The notes beneath the pieces are model-generated. The model had not been told where the DNA came from. It ran no database searches and saw only the letters and a program-made list of their open reading frames with translations. The translations under genes and the position numbers were made by a program. From JABDIP01 sp965250245 (GTDB lineage: Bacteria > Pseudomonadota > Alphaproteobacteria > DSM-16000 > Inquilinaceae), in contig OZ252296.1 in NCBI GenBank assembly GCA_965250245.1, forward strand, positions 2,046,001-2,110,000: a DNA stretch of 64,000 nt, written 5' to 3'. Shown in pieces: positions 34,812 to 44,456 of this stretch. Within the stretch, counting starts at the first letter, position 1. Every line of letters begins with the position of its first letter.

Positions 34812-36257
34812 ATGGCAGCAGCCCATATCGGCCTGATCGGGCTTGGCGTCATGGGGCGCAACCTGGCCCTGAACCTGGTCGACAACGGCTATACCGTCGC
34901 CGTGTACAATCGCACCCGGGAGACCACCGACCGCGTGCTGGCCGAGGCCGGCGACCAGCGCGGCGGGCTGATCGGCTGCGGCACCCTGGATGAGCTGGTC
35001 AGCCATCTGCGTCCGCCGCGTCCGGTCCTGCTGATGGTCAAGGCCGGGGAGGCGGTTGATCATCAGATCGAGGCGCTCGGCCCGCTGTTGGAACCCGGCG
35101 ATATCATTATGGATGGCGGCAACGCCAATTTCCGCGACACGAGACGCCGGGCCGCGGCGCTGGAGGAGCAGGGGCTCCGCTTCCTCGGCGTCGGCGTGTC
35201 CGGCGGCGAACTGGGCGCCCGGCACGGCCCGTCGATCATGGTCGGCGGTTCGCGCGAGGCCTTCGACGTCGTCGGCGCGATGCTGCAGTCCATCGCAGCC
35301 AAGGCCGGCGAGGACCGGTGCTGCGCCTATCTCGGCCCCGATGGCGCCGGGCATTTCGTCAAGACCCTGCACAACGGCATCGAATATGCCGACATGCAGA
35401 TGATCGCCGAGGCCTACCACGTCATGCGGTACGGCAGCGCGATGGCTCCGGCTGAGTGCGCCGCCGCATTCCGGCGCTGGACGCAGGGGTCGCTGGCCTC
35501 CTATCTGATCGAGATCACCGCCGATATCCTTGACACCGTCGATCCGGAGTCCGGCGACGCGCTGGTCGACAGGATCCTGGACCGGGCCGGCGAAAAGGGG
35601 ACCGGCCGCTGGGCGACTGCCGAGGCCCTGGATCTCGGCGTGCCGGCGCCGACCATCGCCGAGGCGGTCGCGGCGCGGGCGGTGTCGTCGCAGAAGGAGG
35701 AGCGGGTCGCCGCCGCCCGGACCTATGCCGAGATCGGCGTGACCGCGCCCACCCCGATCGATGAGCCCCGTGCGGTCGAGGCCATTGTCCGGGCGATGGC
35801 GGGCGCGCTGCTCGCCGGCAAGATCGCCGCCTATGCCCAGGGCTTCGCGGTCCTGTCGGCGGCGTCCCGGCAATGGGGCTGGGACCTGCCGCTGGACCGC
35901 GTGGCGCAGATCTGGCGGGCCGGCTGCATCATCCGCTCGCGCTTCCTCGACGACATCGCCGCCGCCTATGCGTCTCCGCCGGCGCCGGCCAACCTGCTTG
36001 TCGCGCCGCATTTCGTGCCCATCATGGGGCGCCATCAGATCGACCTGAGGCAGATCGTCAATTTCGCGATCGGGATAGGCCTGCCGGTCCCGGCCATGGC
36101 GTCGGCACTGGCCTATTTCGACGGCTACCGCCGCGAGCGGCTGTGGGCCGACATGATCCAGGCCCAGCGCGACTATTTCGGCGCCCACACCTTCGAGCGC
36201 ACCGACAAGCCGGGCAGCTTCCACTTCGACTGGACGGCGGGTGAGGGCGAGACATGA
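34812..36257 (+). CDS. gnd: 6-phosphogluconate dehydrogenase, decarboxylating
   Basis: 481 residues, the long (decarboxylating, NADP) form. The N-terminal Rossmann motif is GLIGLGVMGRNLALNL with a following NRT segment; IIMDGGNANFRDT, GVGVSGGELGARHGPSIMVGG and GHFVKTLHNGIEYADMQMIAEAY carry the substrate and catalytic residues (Lys and Glu). The enzyme converts 6-phosphogluconate to ribulose 5-phosphate in the pentose phosphate pathway. GGGGAGG precedes the ATG. The gluconokinase gene overlaps its stop by 4 bases and supplies its substrate. Confidence 0.95.
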   Translation: MAAAHIGLIGLGVMGRNLALNLVDNGYTVAVYNRTRETTDRVLAEAGDQRGGLIGCGTLDELVSHLRPPRPVLLMVKAGEAVDHQIEALGPLLEPGDIIMDGGNANFRDTRRRAAALEEQGLRFLGVGVSGGELGARHGPSIMVGGSREAFDVVGAMLQSIAAKAGEDRCCAYLGPDGAGHFVKTLHNGIEYADMQMIAEAYHVMRYGSAMAPAECAAAFRRWTQGSLASYLIEITADILDTVDPESGDALVDRILDRAGEKGTGRWATAEALDLGVPAPTIAEAVAARAVSSQKEERVAAARTYAEIGVTAPTPIDEPRAVEAIVRAMAGALLAGKIAAYAQGFAVLSAASRQWGWDLPLDRVAQIWRAGCIIRSRFLDDIAAAYASPPAPANLLVAPHFVPIMGRHQIDLRQIVNFAIGIGLPVPAMASALAYFDGYRRERLWADMIQAQRDYFGAHTFERTDKPGSFHFDWTAGEGET

Positions 36258-36787
36258 TCGTCATCGTCATGGGCGTCTGCGGCACCGGCAAGACCACGAT
36301 CGGCCGGTTGATCGCCAAGCGGCTCGGCGCCCGCTTCGAGGAGGGCGACCGCTTCCACCCCAAGGCCAATGTGGAGAAGATGTCGCGCGGAGAGCCGCTC
36401 AACGACGACGACCGCTGGCCCTGGCTGCACGCCATGGCCGACAGCATCGACGCCTGGCAGCGCGACGGCGAGGACGTCGTCCTGGCCTGTTCGGCGCTGA
36501 AGGAGCGCTATCGCGAGATCCTGCTCGGCGGCCGTGACCAGATGCGGCTCGTCCACCTGTTCGGAACCCAGGATTTGATCAGCGACCGCATGGCGCAACG
36601 CCGGCACCATTTCATGCCGGCGAGCCTCGTTCCGAGCCAGTTCGCCGCGTTGGAGCCGCCGGAGCCCGGCGACGGTGTCTACGCCGCCGAGGTGGTCCGG
36701 CCGCCGGAGGAGATCGCTGCGGAGGTGACGGACTGGATCGGCGGAAGGGATCGCCAGGCTGGTTCCGCGGGCATGGCAGGCTGCTGA
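36254..36787 (+). CDS. gntK: gluconokinase
   Basis: 177 residues. Walker A is GVCGTGKTT, with the diagnostic GDRFHPKANVEKMSRGEPLNDDDRWPWL segment of GntK enzymes and ALKERYREILLGG following. It phosphorylates gluconate to 6-phosphogluconate for the dehydrogenase encoded just upstream. The overlap ATGA makes gnd-gntK a two-gene operon. The C-terminal tail is poorly conserved. Confidence 0.93.
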   Translation: MIVIVMGVCGTGKTTIGRLIAKRLGARFEEGDRFHPKANVEKMSRGEPLNDDDRWPWLHAMADSIDAWQRDGEDVVLACSALKERYREILLGGRDQMRLVHLFGTQDLISDRMAQRRHHFMPASLVPSQFAALEPPEPGDGVYAAEVVRPPEEIAAEVTDWIGGRDRQAGSAGMAGC

Positions 36788-36802
36788 AAGGGTGCTGGCG
36801 GC

Positions 36803-36900
36803 CATCCTCGCCCTTCGACAGGCTCAGGGTGAGGATGAACAATTGTTATACTTTTCAGTGCGTTACGATATTCTCACCTCATCCTGAGCCTGTCGAAGGA
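36803..36900. repeat. inverted pair of dispersed repeats (CCTTCGACAGGCTCAGG type)
   Basis: Two arms, near 36812-36835 and 36878-36900, are near-perfect reverse complements (CCTTCGACAGGCTCAGG against CCTGAGCCTGTCGAAGG) with a 42-bp AT-rich centre. The arms match the unit at 15930. They lie between the convergent gntK and sigma-54 activator genes and could also stop transcription. Confidence 0.8.
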
Positions 36901-36939
36901 TAACCTATCGGCCAGAACCTGCTCTTTTCCAGGAGCCGG

Positions 36940-38196
<1,257 letters not shown>

Positions 38197-38212
38197 GGTC
38201 GCGCTCTTCCGC

Positions 38213-38767
38213 CTAACTCTGCCAGCGGATGCGGAACTCACATTCCGGATCGCCGCGGTGCAGACAACGGGGCTCCTCGATGCTGGCCTCGTCGCCATAG
38301 AGCGCGACCACGCGGCGGGCCAGCGCGCGGTACAGCAGGCAGAGGCGGTTGGGAGAGCGATAGTGGACGATCAGCGCGTCGCCGTCGGTCTCGATACGGA
38401 ACTTGTCGATGACCGCCTGGCTGGCCTCCGGGTCCTCCAGGCTGGCGCCGAAGCCGTAATGGATCTCCGGATGGCGCTCCAGCAGCGCGCGGGAGTCCGG
38501 GCACATGCGGAACCACGCGGGAAACCGCTTCTGCGTGTCCTCCAGGAACGCTTCCGCCCACGCCTCGCAGGTGTCCGCGGCGCTCAACGACAGGACCTCG
38601 CCGGCGGCGGTGAGCATGCGCTGGCATTCCTCGTCGGCGTAAATCTCGCTCATCCGATAGGTCCGGTCCGTCGGCACCCCCGCCCGTCGCATCACCTCGG
38701 CGACGGCATCCGGTCCGCCTTTGGTCTCAATGGCCTGAAGCAGCGGCTTGAACGGATAGCCGAGCAT
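38213..38767 (-). CDS. HNOB/H-NOX-like heme nitric-oxide-binding domain protein
   Basis: 184 residues. The candidate proximal heme ligand is His103 (HPEIHYGF). The heme-propionate motif Y-x-S appears as Tyr136 and Ser138 with Arg141 one place later than the classic Y-x-S-x-R. The C-terminus has C168-x-H170...C176 (CLHRGDPEC), seen in this family and V4R domains. Such proteins bind NO (sometimes O2 or CO) and pass the signal to a partner. GAGGAG precedes the ATG. Being first in an operon with a sigma-54 activator, it probably controls that activator by contact. Assignment is by visual motif match. Confidence 0.75.
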   Translation of the reverse strand: MLGYPFKPLLQAIETKGGPDAVAEVMRRAGVPTDRTYRMSEIYADEECQRMLTAAGEVLSLSAADTCEAWAEAFLEDTQKRFPAWFRMCPDSRALLERHPEIHYGFGASLEDPEASQAVIDKFRIETDGDALIVHYRSPNRLCLLYRALARRVVALYGDEASIEEPRCLHRGDPECEFRIRWQS

Positions 38768-38824
38768 GGTGGGGGCTCCTCTCGATCCCTCCGGCGAGGA
38801 CCTGGCAACCGGACGCGGGGCAGG

Positions 38825-38840
38825 CCACAAGATTTTGTGG
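38825..38840. promoter_or_regulatory. upstream activator site 1 (16-bp dyad)
   Basis: CCACAAGATTTTGTGG is a 6-bp perfect dyad around GATT. It matches site 2 at 13 of 16 positions. It lies about 140 bp before the predicted globin transcription start, the normal enhancer distance for a sigma-54 activator. Confidence 0.65.
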
Positions 38841-38863
38841 TTTACCCCCAACATATGGTGAGA

Positions 38864-38879
38864 CCGCAAGATATTGTGC
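38864..38879. promoter_or_regulatory. upstream activator site 2 (16-bp dyad)
   Basis: CCGCAAGATATTGTGC repeats site 1 with a centre-to-centre distance of 39 bp. The shared pattern is CCRCAAGATWTTGTGS. Two sites suit cooperative hexamer assembly. Confidence 0.62.
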
Positions 38880-38945
38880 TCTGGCTGCGTCGGCAAGCCT
38901 GCGAAAAATCTGCTTTGAATCAACGGGTTGCCAGGGATGTCTTGC

Positions 38946-38962
38946 TTGGCATGGTCGCTGCA
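38946..38962 (+). promoter_or_regulatory. sigma-54 (-24/-12) promoter of the globin gene
   Basis: TTGGCATGGTCGCTGCA agrees with the consensus TTGGCACG-N4-TTGCA apart from two changes. The invariant GG (38948-38949) and GC (38960-38961) have the required spacing. Transcription should begin near 38973, about 65 bp before the globin start. Confidence 0.75.
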
Positions 38963-39037
38963 GAGGCGGCGTTGTGAACCGGTGGGACCGATGGCGGCCC
39001 ACGGAGCGCGTCAACACAACGTCAGGAGATCTCGACA

Positions 39038-39457
39038 GTGACCAAAGAGGACTTGCATCTCGTGCAATCGAGCTGGGCCCTGGTTCGGCCGATCGCCGAC
39101 CAGGCGGCGGAGCTGTTCTACGACCGGCTGTTCGGCGTCGCGCCGGAACTCAGGCGGCTGTTCCGCCGCGACATGCCGACCCAGCGTCGGCGCCTGATGC
39201 GCATGATCGACACCGCGGTCGGCGAATTGGAGAACCTGGACGACCTCGTTCCGCTGCTGCAGGACCTCGGACGCCGGCACGCGGGCTACGGCGTCAGGGA
39301 CGCCGATTACGACACCGTGGCCGGCGCGCTTCTCTGGACCCTGGAGCGCGGTCTCGGCGAGGCATTCACGGACGATGTCCGACAGGCCTGGATCACGACA
39401 TACACTCTGATGGCGGACACGATGAAAGGCGCGGCCGCCGAGGCCGCCGCGGCGTAG
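39038..39457 (+). CDS. single-domain globin (bacterial hemoglobin / NO-handling)
   Basis: 139 residues. The globin fold shows Tyr28 (B10, ELFYDRLF), Gln49 (E7, MPTQRRRL) and proximal His81 (F8, RRHAGYGV), the set used by flavohemoglobin-type NO dioxygenases. There is no FAD/NAD domain, so it needs an external reductase. The GTG start has AGGAG 9 bases upstream. The sigma-54 promoter and activator sites lie just before it, facing the heme-sensor operon. A nitric-oxide detoxifying or O2-storing role is likely; NO is favoured by context. Confidence 0.9.
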   Translation: MTKEDLHLVQSSWALVRPIADQAAELFYDRLFGVAPELRRLFRRDMPTQRRRLMRMIDTAVGELENLDDLVPLLQDLGRRHAGYGVRDADYDTVAGALLWTLERGLGEAFTDDVRQAWITTYTLMADTMKGAAAEAAAA

Positions 39458-39474
39458 GGGTCGGCCCCTCAATT

Positions 39475-39560
39475 CCCGTCATCGCGAGCGAAGCGCGGCG
39501 ATCCACTGTTGCGGCAAGCAGTGGATTGCCGCGTCGCCTCCGGCTCCTCGCAATGACGGG
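39475..39560. repeat. dispersed ~85-bp repeat, copy A
   Basis: CCCGTCATCGCGAG at the left end is complemented by CTCGCAATGACGGG at the right end, and ATCCACT...AGTGGAT forms an inner stem. A second copy of the same family lies at 45271-45354. It sits between the convergent globin and dioxygenase genes. Confidence 0.85.
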
Positions 39561-39583
39561 CTACGTGGTGGCGCCGTTCAGCT

Positions 39584-40384
39584 TTACGTCGTGCCGGCGA
39601 TCGCCTTGTAGCGGTTGTCCAGCTCGACCTGGCGGGCCAGGGCCGCCGGGTCGAGGTCGCTTTCGGCCGGGATGTCGGTCTCGAAGTGCCGGTATCGGTC
39701 CTCGCCCCGGACCAGCATGGCGGAATCCAGATCATGCTTGGTCTGCCGCACATGGGCCGCCAGGTACTGGATGTTCAGGCCGATGCGCCGGTCCTGGCTG
39801 TTGTTCGGCATGGAGGCGTGCAGGGTCCAGCCGTGATGGAACGAGGCCTCGCCGGGCCGCAGCGGGCACATCACCGCGCTCGCCTCGTCCACGTTCCGCA
39901 CCGTCTGGCCCTGCAGCAGGACGTTTGCCGCGTCCTCGGTCGCCTCGTGATCGACCCGGCCGTGCCGGTGGCTGCCGGGGATCATGCGCATGCAGCCGCT
40001 CTCCGCCGTGGCCGGCGACAGCGCCAGCCACATGGAGACCTGGTCGTCATGGCTCAGACCCCAATAGGTCAAATCCTGGTGCCAGCTCACATGCGACGCG
40101 GTGCCGGCCTCCTTGACGATGTAGGTGACGTTGTAGAGCAGGATATCCGGCCCGATCAGTTGCTCGACGATGTCCAGCACCGCCGGCATCGTCGCGACCT
40201 CCAGCGGCGACCGCAGGATCGTGTGCACCTTGCTCCGGTAATGCAGGGGACCGATCTTGGCCTCGGTATCCTCCATGGCCCGCCGGTGCCGGGTGGCCTC
40301 GTCGGCGGTGAGGATCTCCACCGCTGAGACGAATCCGTCTCTCTCATACGCGCTCTTCAATGTTTGAAGGCCTTCGTTGGACAT
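39584..40384 (-). CDS. phytanoyl-CoA dioxygenase (PhyH) family protein
   Basis: 266 residues. The iron site appears as H-x-D in VSWHQDLTYWG and a distal His in HHGWTLHASMPNNSQDRRIGLNIQY, whose Arg binds 2-oxoglutarate. ESGCMRMIPGSHRHG is the usual PhyH middle segment. The enzyme would hydroxylate an unknown small molecule. The ATG at 40384 has GGGAG 10 bases upstream; a TTG at 40393 would add three residues. Confidence 0.87.
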   Translation of the reverse strand: MSNEGLQTLKSAYERDGFVSAVEILTADEATRHRRAMEDTEAKIGPLHYRSKVHTILRSPLEVATMPAVLDIVEQLIGPDILLYNVTYIVKEAGTASHVSWHQDLTYWGLSHDDQVSMWLALSPATAESGCMRMIPGSHRHGRVDHEATEDAANVLLQGQTVRNVDEASAVMCPLRPGEASFHHGWTLHASMPNNSQDRRIGLNIQYLAAHVRQTKHDLDSAMLVRGEDRYRHFETDIPAESDLDPAALARQVELDNRYKAIAGTT

Positions 40385-40599
40385 GGTCGCCAAACTCCCA
40401 GCTGCACGGCAGGGATGCGCCGTCGCGGCATTGAGACCAATGAGAGGGCCGGGCGTTAGCCACCGGCCATCCCGCCGTGAAATCCGAAACCGATCCGGCG
40501 ATCCATTGCAAACGAAAACGCGCCTGTGCCGGCGGACGGCACGACGGATCGGACCTTATGCCGGGCCGGCATCGTGGTTCGCCGATTTGACGAAATTCG

Positions 40600-41953
40600 C
40601 TACTTGTGCAGCCCGGCCACATGACGCATTCGCTTTCCGTCCTGCAGCCTATCGGTGCTCGCCTGCTCTTCGACCGCGTAGAGCCGAACCGGCGCCTGCC
40701 GTCCCTTGACGCGTTGTTCGGGGAGCGCCCACACCTGGATATCCGAAGGCAGGCGCTCTCTGACCGCCTCGGATATCAACAGGTCCTCGCCGATTGACTT
40801 GCACGCGTCCTGAATGCGGCTGGCGACATTCACTGTGTCGCCAATCACCATGTATTCGAGCCTGGCCTCGGTTCCGATGTTTCCCGCGATGGCCGGGCCG
40901 AAATGGATGCCGATGCCATGTCTGATCTTCTCCAGGCCACCGTGCTCGCGATCGGCATTGAGCGCGATCAGCGCGTGGTTCATCGCGATGCCGGCGCGCA
41001 CCGATCGTTCGGCATCGTCCGCGCTCGGATCAGGCGTGCCGAAGGTCACCATGATGGCGTCACCGATGAATTTGTCGATCGAACCGCCGAACCGGAAGAT
41101 CACGTCGACCATGCCCGCGTGGTACTGGGACAGGAATTCGACGACCTCCGCCGGCGGCAGGTTCTCCGTCATCGTGGTGAAGTCGCGCAGTTCGCAGGAC
41201 ATGACGGTGACCTCCTGCGTGCGGCCGCCGACGCCGAGCAACGATTCCGCCTCGCCGGAAACGCGGGAGACGACGCCGGGAGAGAAATACCGGCCGAGCT
41301 GGGCGTTGGCGACTTCCAGCCGGTCGCCCTGTGCGACCGTGCGGCGTGCGTTACGGGTAAGATAGCCCATCGCCACGCCGGTGACGGCGATGGTCAGCAT
41401 GCTGGTCACCACAAACGCGACGCTGATCGCCGGACCCATCGCCACGTCGACGAAATTGGACGAGGTGATCGTGCGCGGGTCCCACAGCACATAGATGAGA
41501 AGGACCAGATGTACGGTGACACCTCCACTGGCCACCACGAGCGGACAGAGTGGACGGATTGCCAGTGCGTTCAGGGCGACGAGCCCATGGTCAGCACCGT
41601 CAGCTGCGTTTTCAGCATATAGGCCGGAAGCACGTCCGTGCCACCGACCGACACGTACCAGATGACCGGAAGCGCGCTCAGGATCACGATGTCGATGACG
41701 CATCCCGAAAGCCCGGCCGCACCCACGAATGTGCGCCGTGCGAGCAGCGTCAGGCACAGCCTGATGGCGGCGAGCGCAAGTATGGCGATCACCGTTGCGG
41801 CAGCTTCTCAAAGGCGCTGACCCCGACGATCCAATGGCTTGTCGCCATGATCAGTACAAAGACGCCCCGCACGATTGTGAGCGTGCGAACGCCCTGACAT
41901 TCCCGCTCGAAGAGGAGTTCGTCCGATCGGGTTGCTCGGCGCGCCTCTGCCAT
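40600..41953 (-). pseudogene. membrane-bound adenylate/guanylate cyclase gene broken by two frameshifts
   Basis: Three fragments in different frames make one protein: a start MAEARRATRSDELLFERE from the ATG at 41953, a middle part with membrane segments (VIAILALAAIRLCLTLLARR; LSGCVIDIVILSALPVIWYVSV), and a long C-terminal part with more membrane segments and a complete class III cyclase domain (SCELRDFTTMTENL; SIDKFIGDAIMVTFG; HFGPAIAGNIG; IGDTVNVASRI). One base seems missing near 41803 and another near 41589. Restoring both gives about 451 codons. It is either a recent pseudogene or affected by sequencing errors. The cyclase part alone still looks functional. Confidence 0.8.
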
Positions 41954-42377
41954 GGGGCTCGGTTAGCCCTGCATGATCGGAACCGCCACGACTCGGCCTT
42001 CAGACACCCCGCGACCACGCCTTGATGTGCGCTCTCAAGCGAAACCAGGGCAGCCTGTCGGAGGAATTCGAGTTGGGTCTACTGCAAGAGTCAAAGCCGG
42101 AGCGAATCCGACACGATACCAGCACTCGGATTAGCCCGGTCGCAACCACCCTTCGGTGGCGGCCAAAGTCGCCTAATTTCGGCGTTAGCGCCCCACATCC
42201 GGCGCGTTCGAGGCTGGGTGAAGAACTTGCGCACCGTCGATGCGGCCTGGATCGCGGCAGCTTGCCAGCAGCTGACGACCTATCGAGAGAGGCCGGCGAG
42301 CCCAAGAGCTCATTGACTGTGCGCTAAATCTTCTACTATAAATTGTAGATACATGGAGTATGTTGGAGTTTCCAATT
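41954..42377. other. non-coding patch, decayed or regulatory
   Basis: No open frame here has convincing codon use. GC content falls toward the right end, where a TCTAC...GTAGA hairpin (42332-42349) lies just before the AT-rich gene. The left part resembles degraded coding DNA but I cannot name a source. It marks the border of a likely foreign insert. Confidence 0.45.
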
Positions 42378-42806
42378 ATGATCACTCAAGCAACTTGGTC
42401 AAAGTATGGTTGGGCAATGTCAATGGCTGCTTGGACTGTATTGCTGGTGATTCTTGTTCTTCTGTACAATATTTGGCCGAAATCACTAATCACGCTAATT
42501 GTGGGATACACTGTTTTCTCAGTATTCGGTTTCATTGGGTTCTTATTTGGGGTCCGGGACGTGAGTGGTGGTTCGAGCAGCCCCACGAACCTAGAACGTA
42601 TATCTGACTGGCTTACCAAAGCAATCATTGGCGCTGGCCTAATTGAAGTAAAAACAATATTTTCCAATGCTAACCAATTCGCTGTGACATTTGCCGCCAC
42701 CTTAGGAGATGATTTTGGCCCAATTCTTGTAATGTCAGTGCTATTTGCTACGGCAGCTTTGGGCCTTCTCACAGGTTTCCTATGGAGTCAATTTCACTTT
42801 AAGTAG
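42378..42806 (+). CDS. small membrane protein resembling the 3TM module of pYEATS-associated conflict proteins
   Basis: 142 residues from the ATG at 42378 (GGAG 9 bases upstream). Hydrophobic segments cover ~17-35, ~40-60 and ~115-136. Between them lies GFLFGVRDVSG...PTNLERISDWLTKAIIGAGLIEVKTI, very close to the GFLFG-(P/V)R ... NTNLEQISDWLTKI-x-VGVGL pattern I know from bacterial membrane proteins associated with pYEATS domains and conflict systems. The domain usually fused or adjacent is missing. Codon use is AT-rich and unlike every neighbour, a sign of transfer. A role in sensing or defence is inference. Confidence 0.7.
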   Translation: MITQATWSKYGWAMSMAAWTVLLVILVLLYNIWPKSLITLIVGYTVFSVFGFIGFLFGVRDVSGGSSSPTNLERISDWLTKAIIGAGLIEVKTIFSNANQFAVTFAATLGDDFGPILVMSVLFATAALGLLTGFLWSQFHFK

Positions 42807-42998
42807 ATTTGTGTCCAATGAGGTAGTGTATCCAACACCTGCTTCGGTTCAACTACAGAAGTGAGAGCCGGATTGAGTCCGGTCCGGTTCCCGCGCGCAT
42901 CTGCAACAGCGAATCACCTACAGAACGGGCCGCCGAATAACCCACGATCTGCAGTGCGCTCGACACAAGTGCCGTTCTCTTCGACGCGCGCCAACGGA

Positions 42999-43024
42999 AA
43001 GGGCCGGTGTCGCAACCGGCCCTT
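42999..43024 (-). terminator. intrinsic terminator-like hairpin after livK
   Basis: On the minus strand AAGGGCCGGT and ACCGGCCCTT pair across a 6-base loop, ending in TTT, 22 bases past the livK stop codon. The T run is short. The 192 bp to its left, up to the AT-rich gene, hold nothing I can identify. Confidence 0.65.
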
Positions 43025-43045
43025 CGCGTACTTTCGGTTGCCGGT

Positions 43046-44344
43046 TCAGTTCCCGCCGGCCACCTGTGCCTTGATGGCGTTCACGTCGTCGAGCGAGATT
43101 TGCATGACGTCCTCGTAGCCGCCGCCGCGGAACTGCTGGCCGATGAAGGGCACCGCCACGTCGCCATAGGCGTCGAACTGCACCGGGCCGGTCGGGCCGA
43201 TATACCGGACGGTCTTGCCTTCCTGCAGCATGGCGATGGCCTGGGCATAGCCCTCGACATCGGCGAAGAAGGGCTCGCCCTCGGGACCGGTGATCTCGCG
43301 GACATAGCGGGCCAGGGTCGGGCCGTCATGGCCGTCGCCGTTGATGTCGGCGGCGACATGGGCCAGCGCGATCAGGGCGCCGGCATCGTAGCCCGAGGCG
43401 CGGCCCGGCCCATCGGCGCTGATCTCCCAGCGGGCCTGCATGTCGCGCTCCATCAGCTCGACGGAGGAGGGCTCCGGCGTGCCCGGGGTGATGAACCAGG
43501 CGTTCTCCAGCAGATCCTCGGTCATGTTGTCTGTGAAGGCGGCGTCGTTCATGCCCTGGGCCAGGATCATGCCAGACGGCCCCTCGAAGCGGATCCACTC
43601 GCGCACCAGCTTCAGCCCGTCCTGCGGCGTCGACAGCAGGTAGACCGAGTCCGGGCCGCCCTCCAGAGCCTTGTTGACCTCGGAGCGATAGGAGGCCTGG
43701 TCGGCATTGTAGGCGACGCTGTCGGCGACCGTGCCGCCCAGGGCCTCGAAGGCGCTGATGAACTCGGCCTGGTTGTTCACGCCCCAGTCGTTGTTGAGGT
43801 AGATGATGGCCGGGTTCCGGAAGCCTGCGTCATAGGCCATCTTCGCGGTCGCGACCGCCTGCAGGCTGTCGGCCGGCAGGGTGCGGAAGAACAGCCCCTT
43901 GGTCTCGCCCTCGCGGGCCATGTTGGTGAAAGTCGAGGAGGTCGAGGCGGTGGCGATCACCAGCACGTCCTCTTCCACCGTGACCGAGGTGAGCAGCGGT
44001 GCGGTAATGCCCGAGGAAATCGGCCCGACAAGCGCCGTGACGCCCTCCAGGTCGATCAGCTTGCGGGCGGAATCCACCGCCACGGAGGCCTGGGTCTGGG
44101 AATCGCGCACGTCGTACTCCAAGGCACAGCCGATGCCGCCGCGCGCCTCGTCGACCTGCTCGATGGCAAGCTGCGCCGATTTGGAGATCGGCACGCCGAA
44201 GGCGCCATAGGAGCCGGTGAGGGACAGCACCCCCCCGATCTTGTGGGTGCAGTCCTGCGCCTGCGCGGTGCCGGTGAACGGGGTCCCCGCCAGCAAGACG
44301 ATGCCGGCCGCGGCCACCGTTGCTAGATATGTTGTTGTTCTCAT
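43046..44344 (-). CDS. branched-chain amino acid-type ABC transporter substrate-binding protein
   Basis: 432 residues of periplasmic binding fold (Leu/Ile/Val-type, peripla_BP_6). Residues ~1-30 are a signal peptide ending TAQAQ. KIGGVLSLTGSYGAFGVPISKSAQLAIEQV is the standard N-terminal lobe and LVGPISSGITAPLL a ligand-contact region. It captures an amino acid, amide or related compound for the LivHMGF complex encoded divergently. The true ligand is unknown; the carnitine operon 5 kb away makes a quaternary amine conceivable. AGGAGCAGG precedes the ATG. Confidence 0.92.
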   Translation of the reverse strand: MRTTTYLATVAAAGIVLLAGTPFTGTAQAQDCTHKIGGVLSLTGSYGAFGVPISKSAQLAIEQVDEARGGIGCALEYDVRDSQTQASVAVDSARKLIDLEGVTALVGPISSGITAPLLTSVTVEEDVLVIATASTSSTFTNMAREGETKGLFFRTLPADSLQAVATAKMAYDAGFRNPAIIYLNNDWGVNNQAEFISAFEALGGTVADSVAYNADQASYRSEVNKALEGGPDSVYLLSTPQDGLKLVREWIRFEGPSGMILAQGMNDAAFTDNMTEDLLENAWFITPGTPEPSSVELMERDMQARWEISADGPGRASGYDAGALIALAHVAADINGDGHDGPTLARYVREITGPEGEPFFADVEGYAQAIAMLQEGKTVRYIGPTGPVQFDAYGDVAVPFIGQQFRGGGYEDVMQISLDDVNAIKAQVAGGN

Positions 44345-44377
44345 TGCCTGCCTGCTCCTGTTGCTCAGCGTAGTTAT

Positions 44378-44406
44378 TTGATACGCGTAATATTTCCCAT
44401 CATACT
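44378..44406 (+). promoter_or_regulatory. candidate sigma-70-type promoter for the livG operon
   Basis: TTGATA (44378-44383), 17 bases, then CATACT (44401-44406), a fair -35/-10 pair in an AT-rich divergent gap. An ACGCGT palindrome sits in the spacer. Visual match only. Confidence 0.35.
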
Positions 44407-44456
44407 ACTCGGACACTCCTAGACGAGTCACCCGACAATTCGGATTGCCGCCTTCC

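Noticed and set aside
38918..38940. Possible minus-strand sigma-54 promoter (TGGCAACCCGTTGA) for the heme-sensor operon
   Set aside because: The spacing between GG and the -12 element is one base short and the GC is missing, so it is unlikely to work.
42022..42327. Short open frame before the AT-rich gene, possibly a transposase fragment
   Set aside because: I could not match it to any transposase or integrase motif, and codon use is poor. Kept only as a non-coding patch.
42332..42349. Hairpin TCTAC...GTAGA resembling the crRNA handle of Cas12a arrays
   Set aside because: Single copy with an 8-base loop, no repeated units or spacers, and no cas gene in the window. Probably chance in an AT-rich patch.
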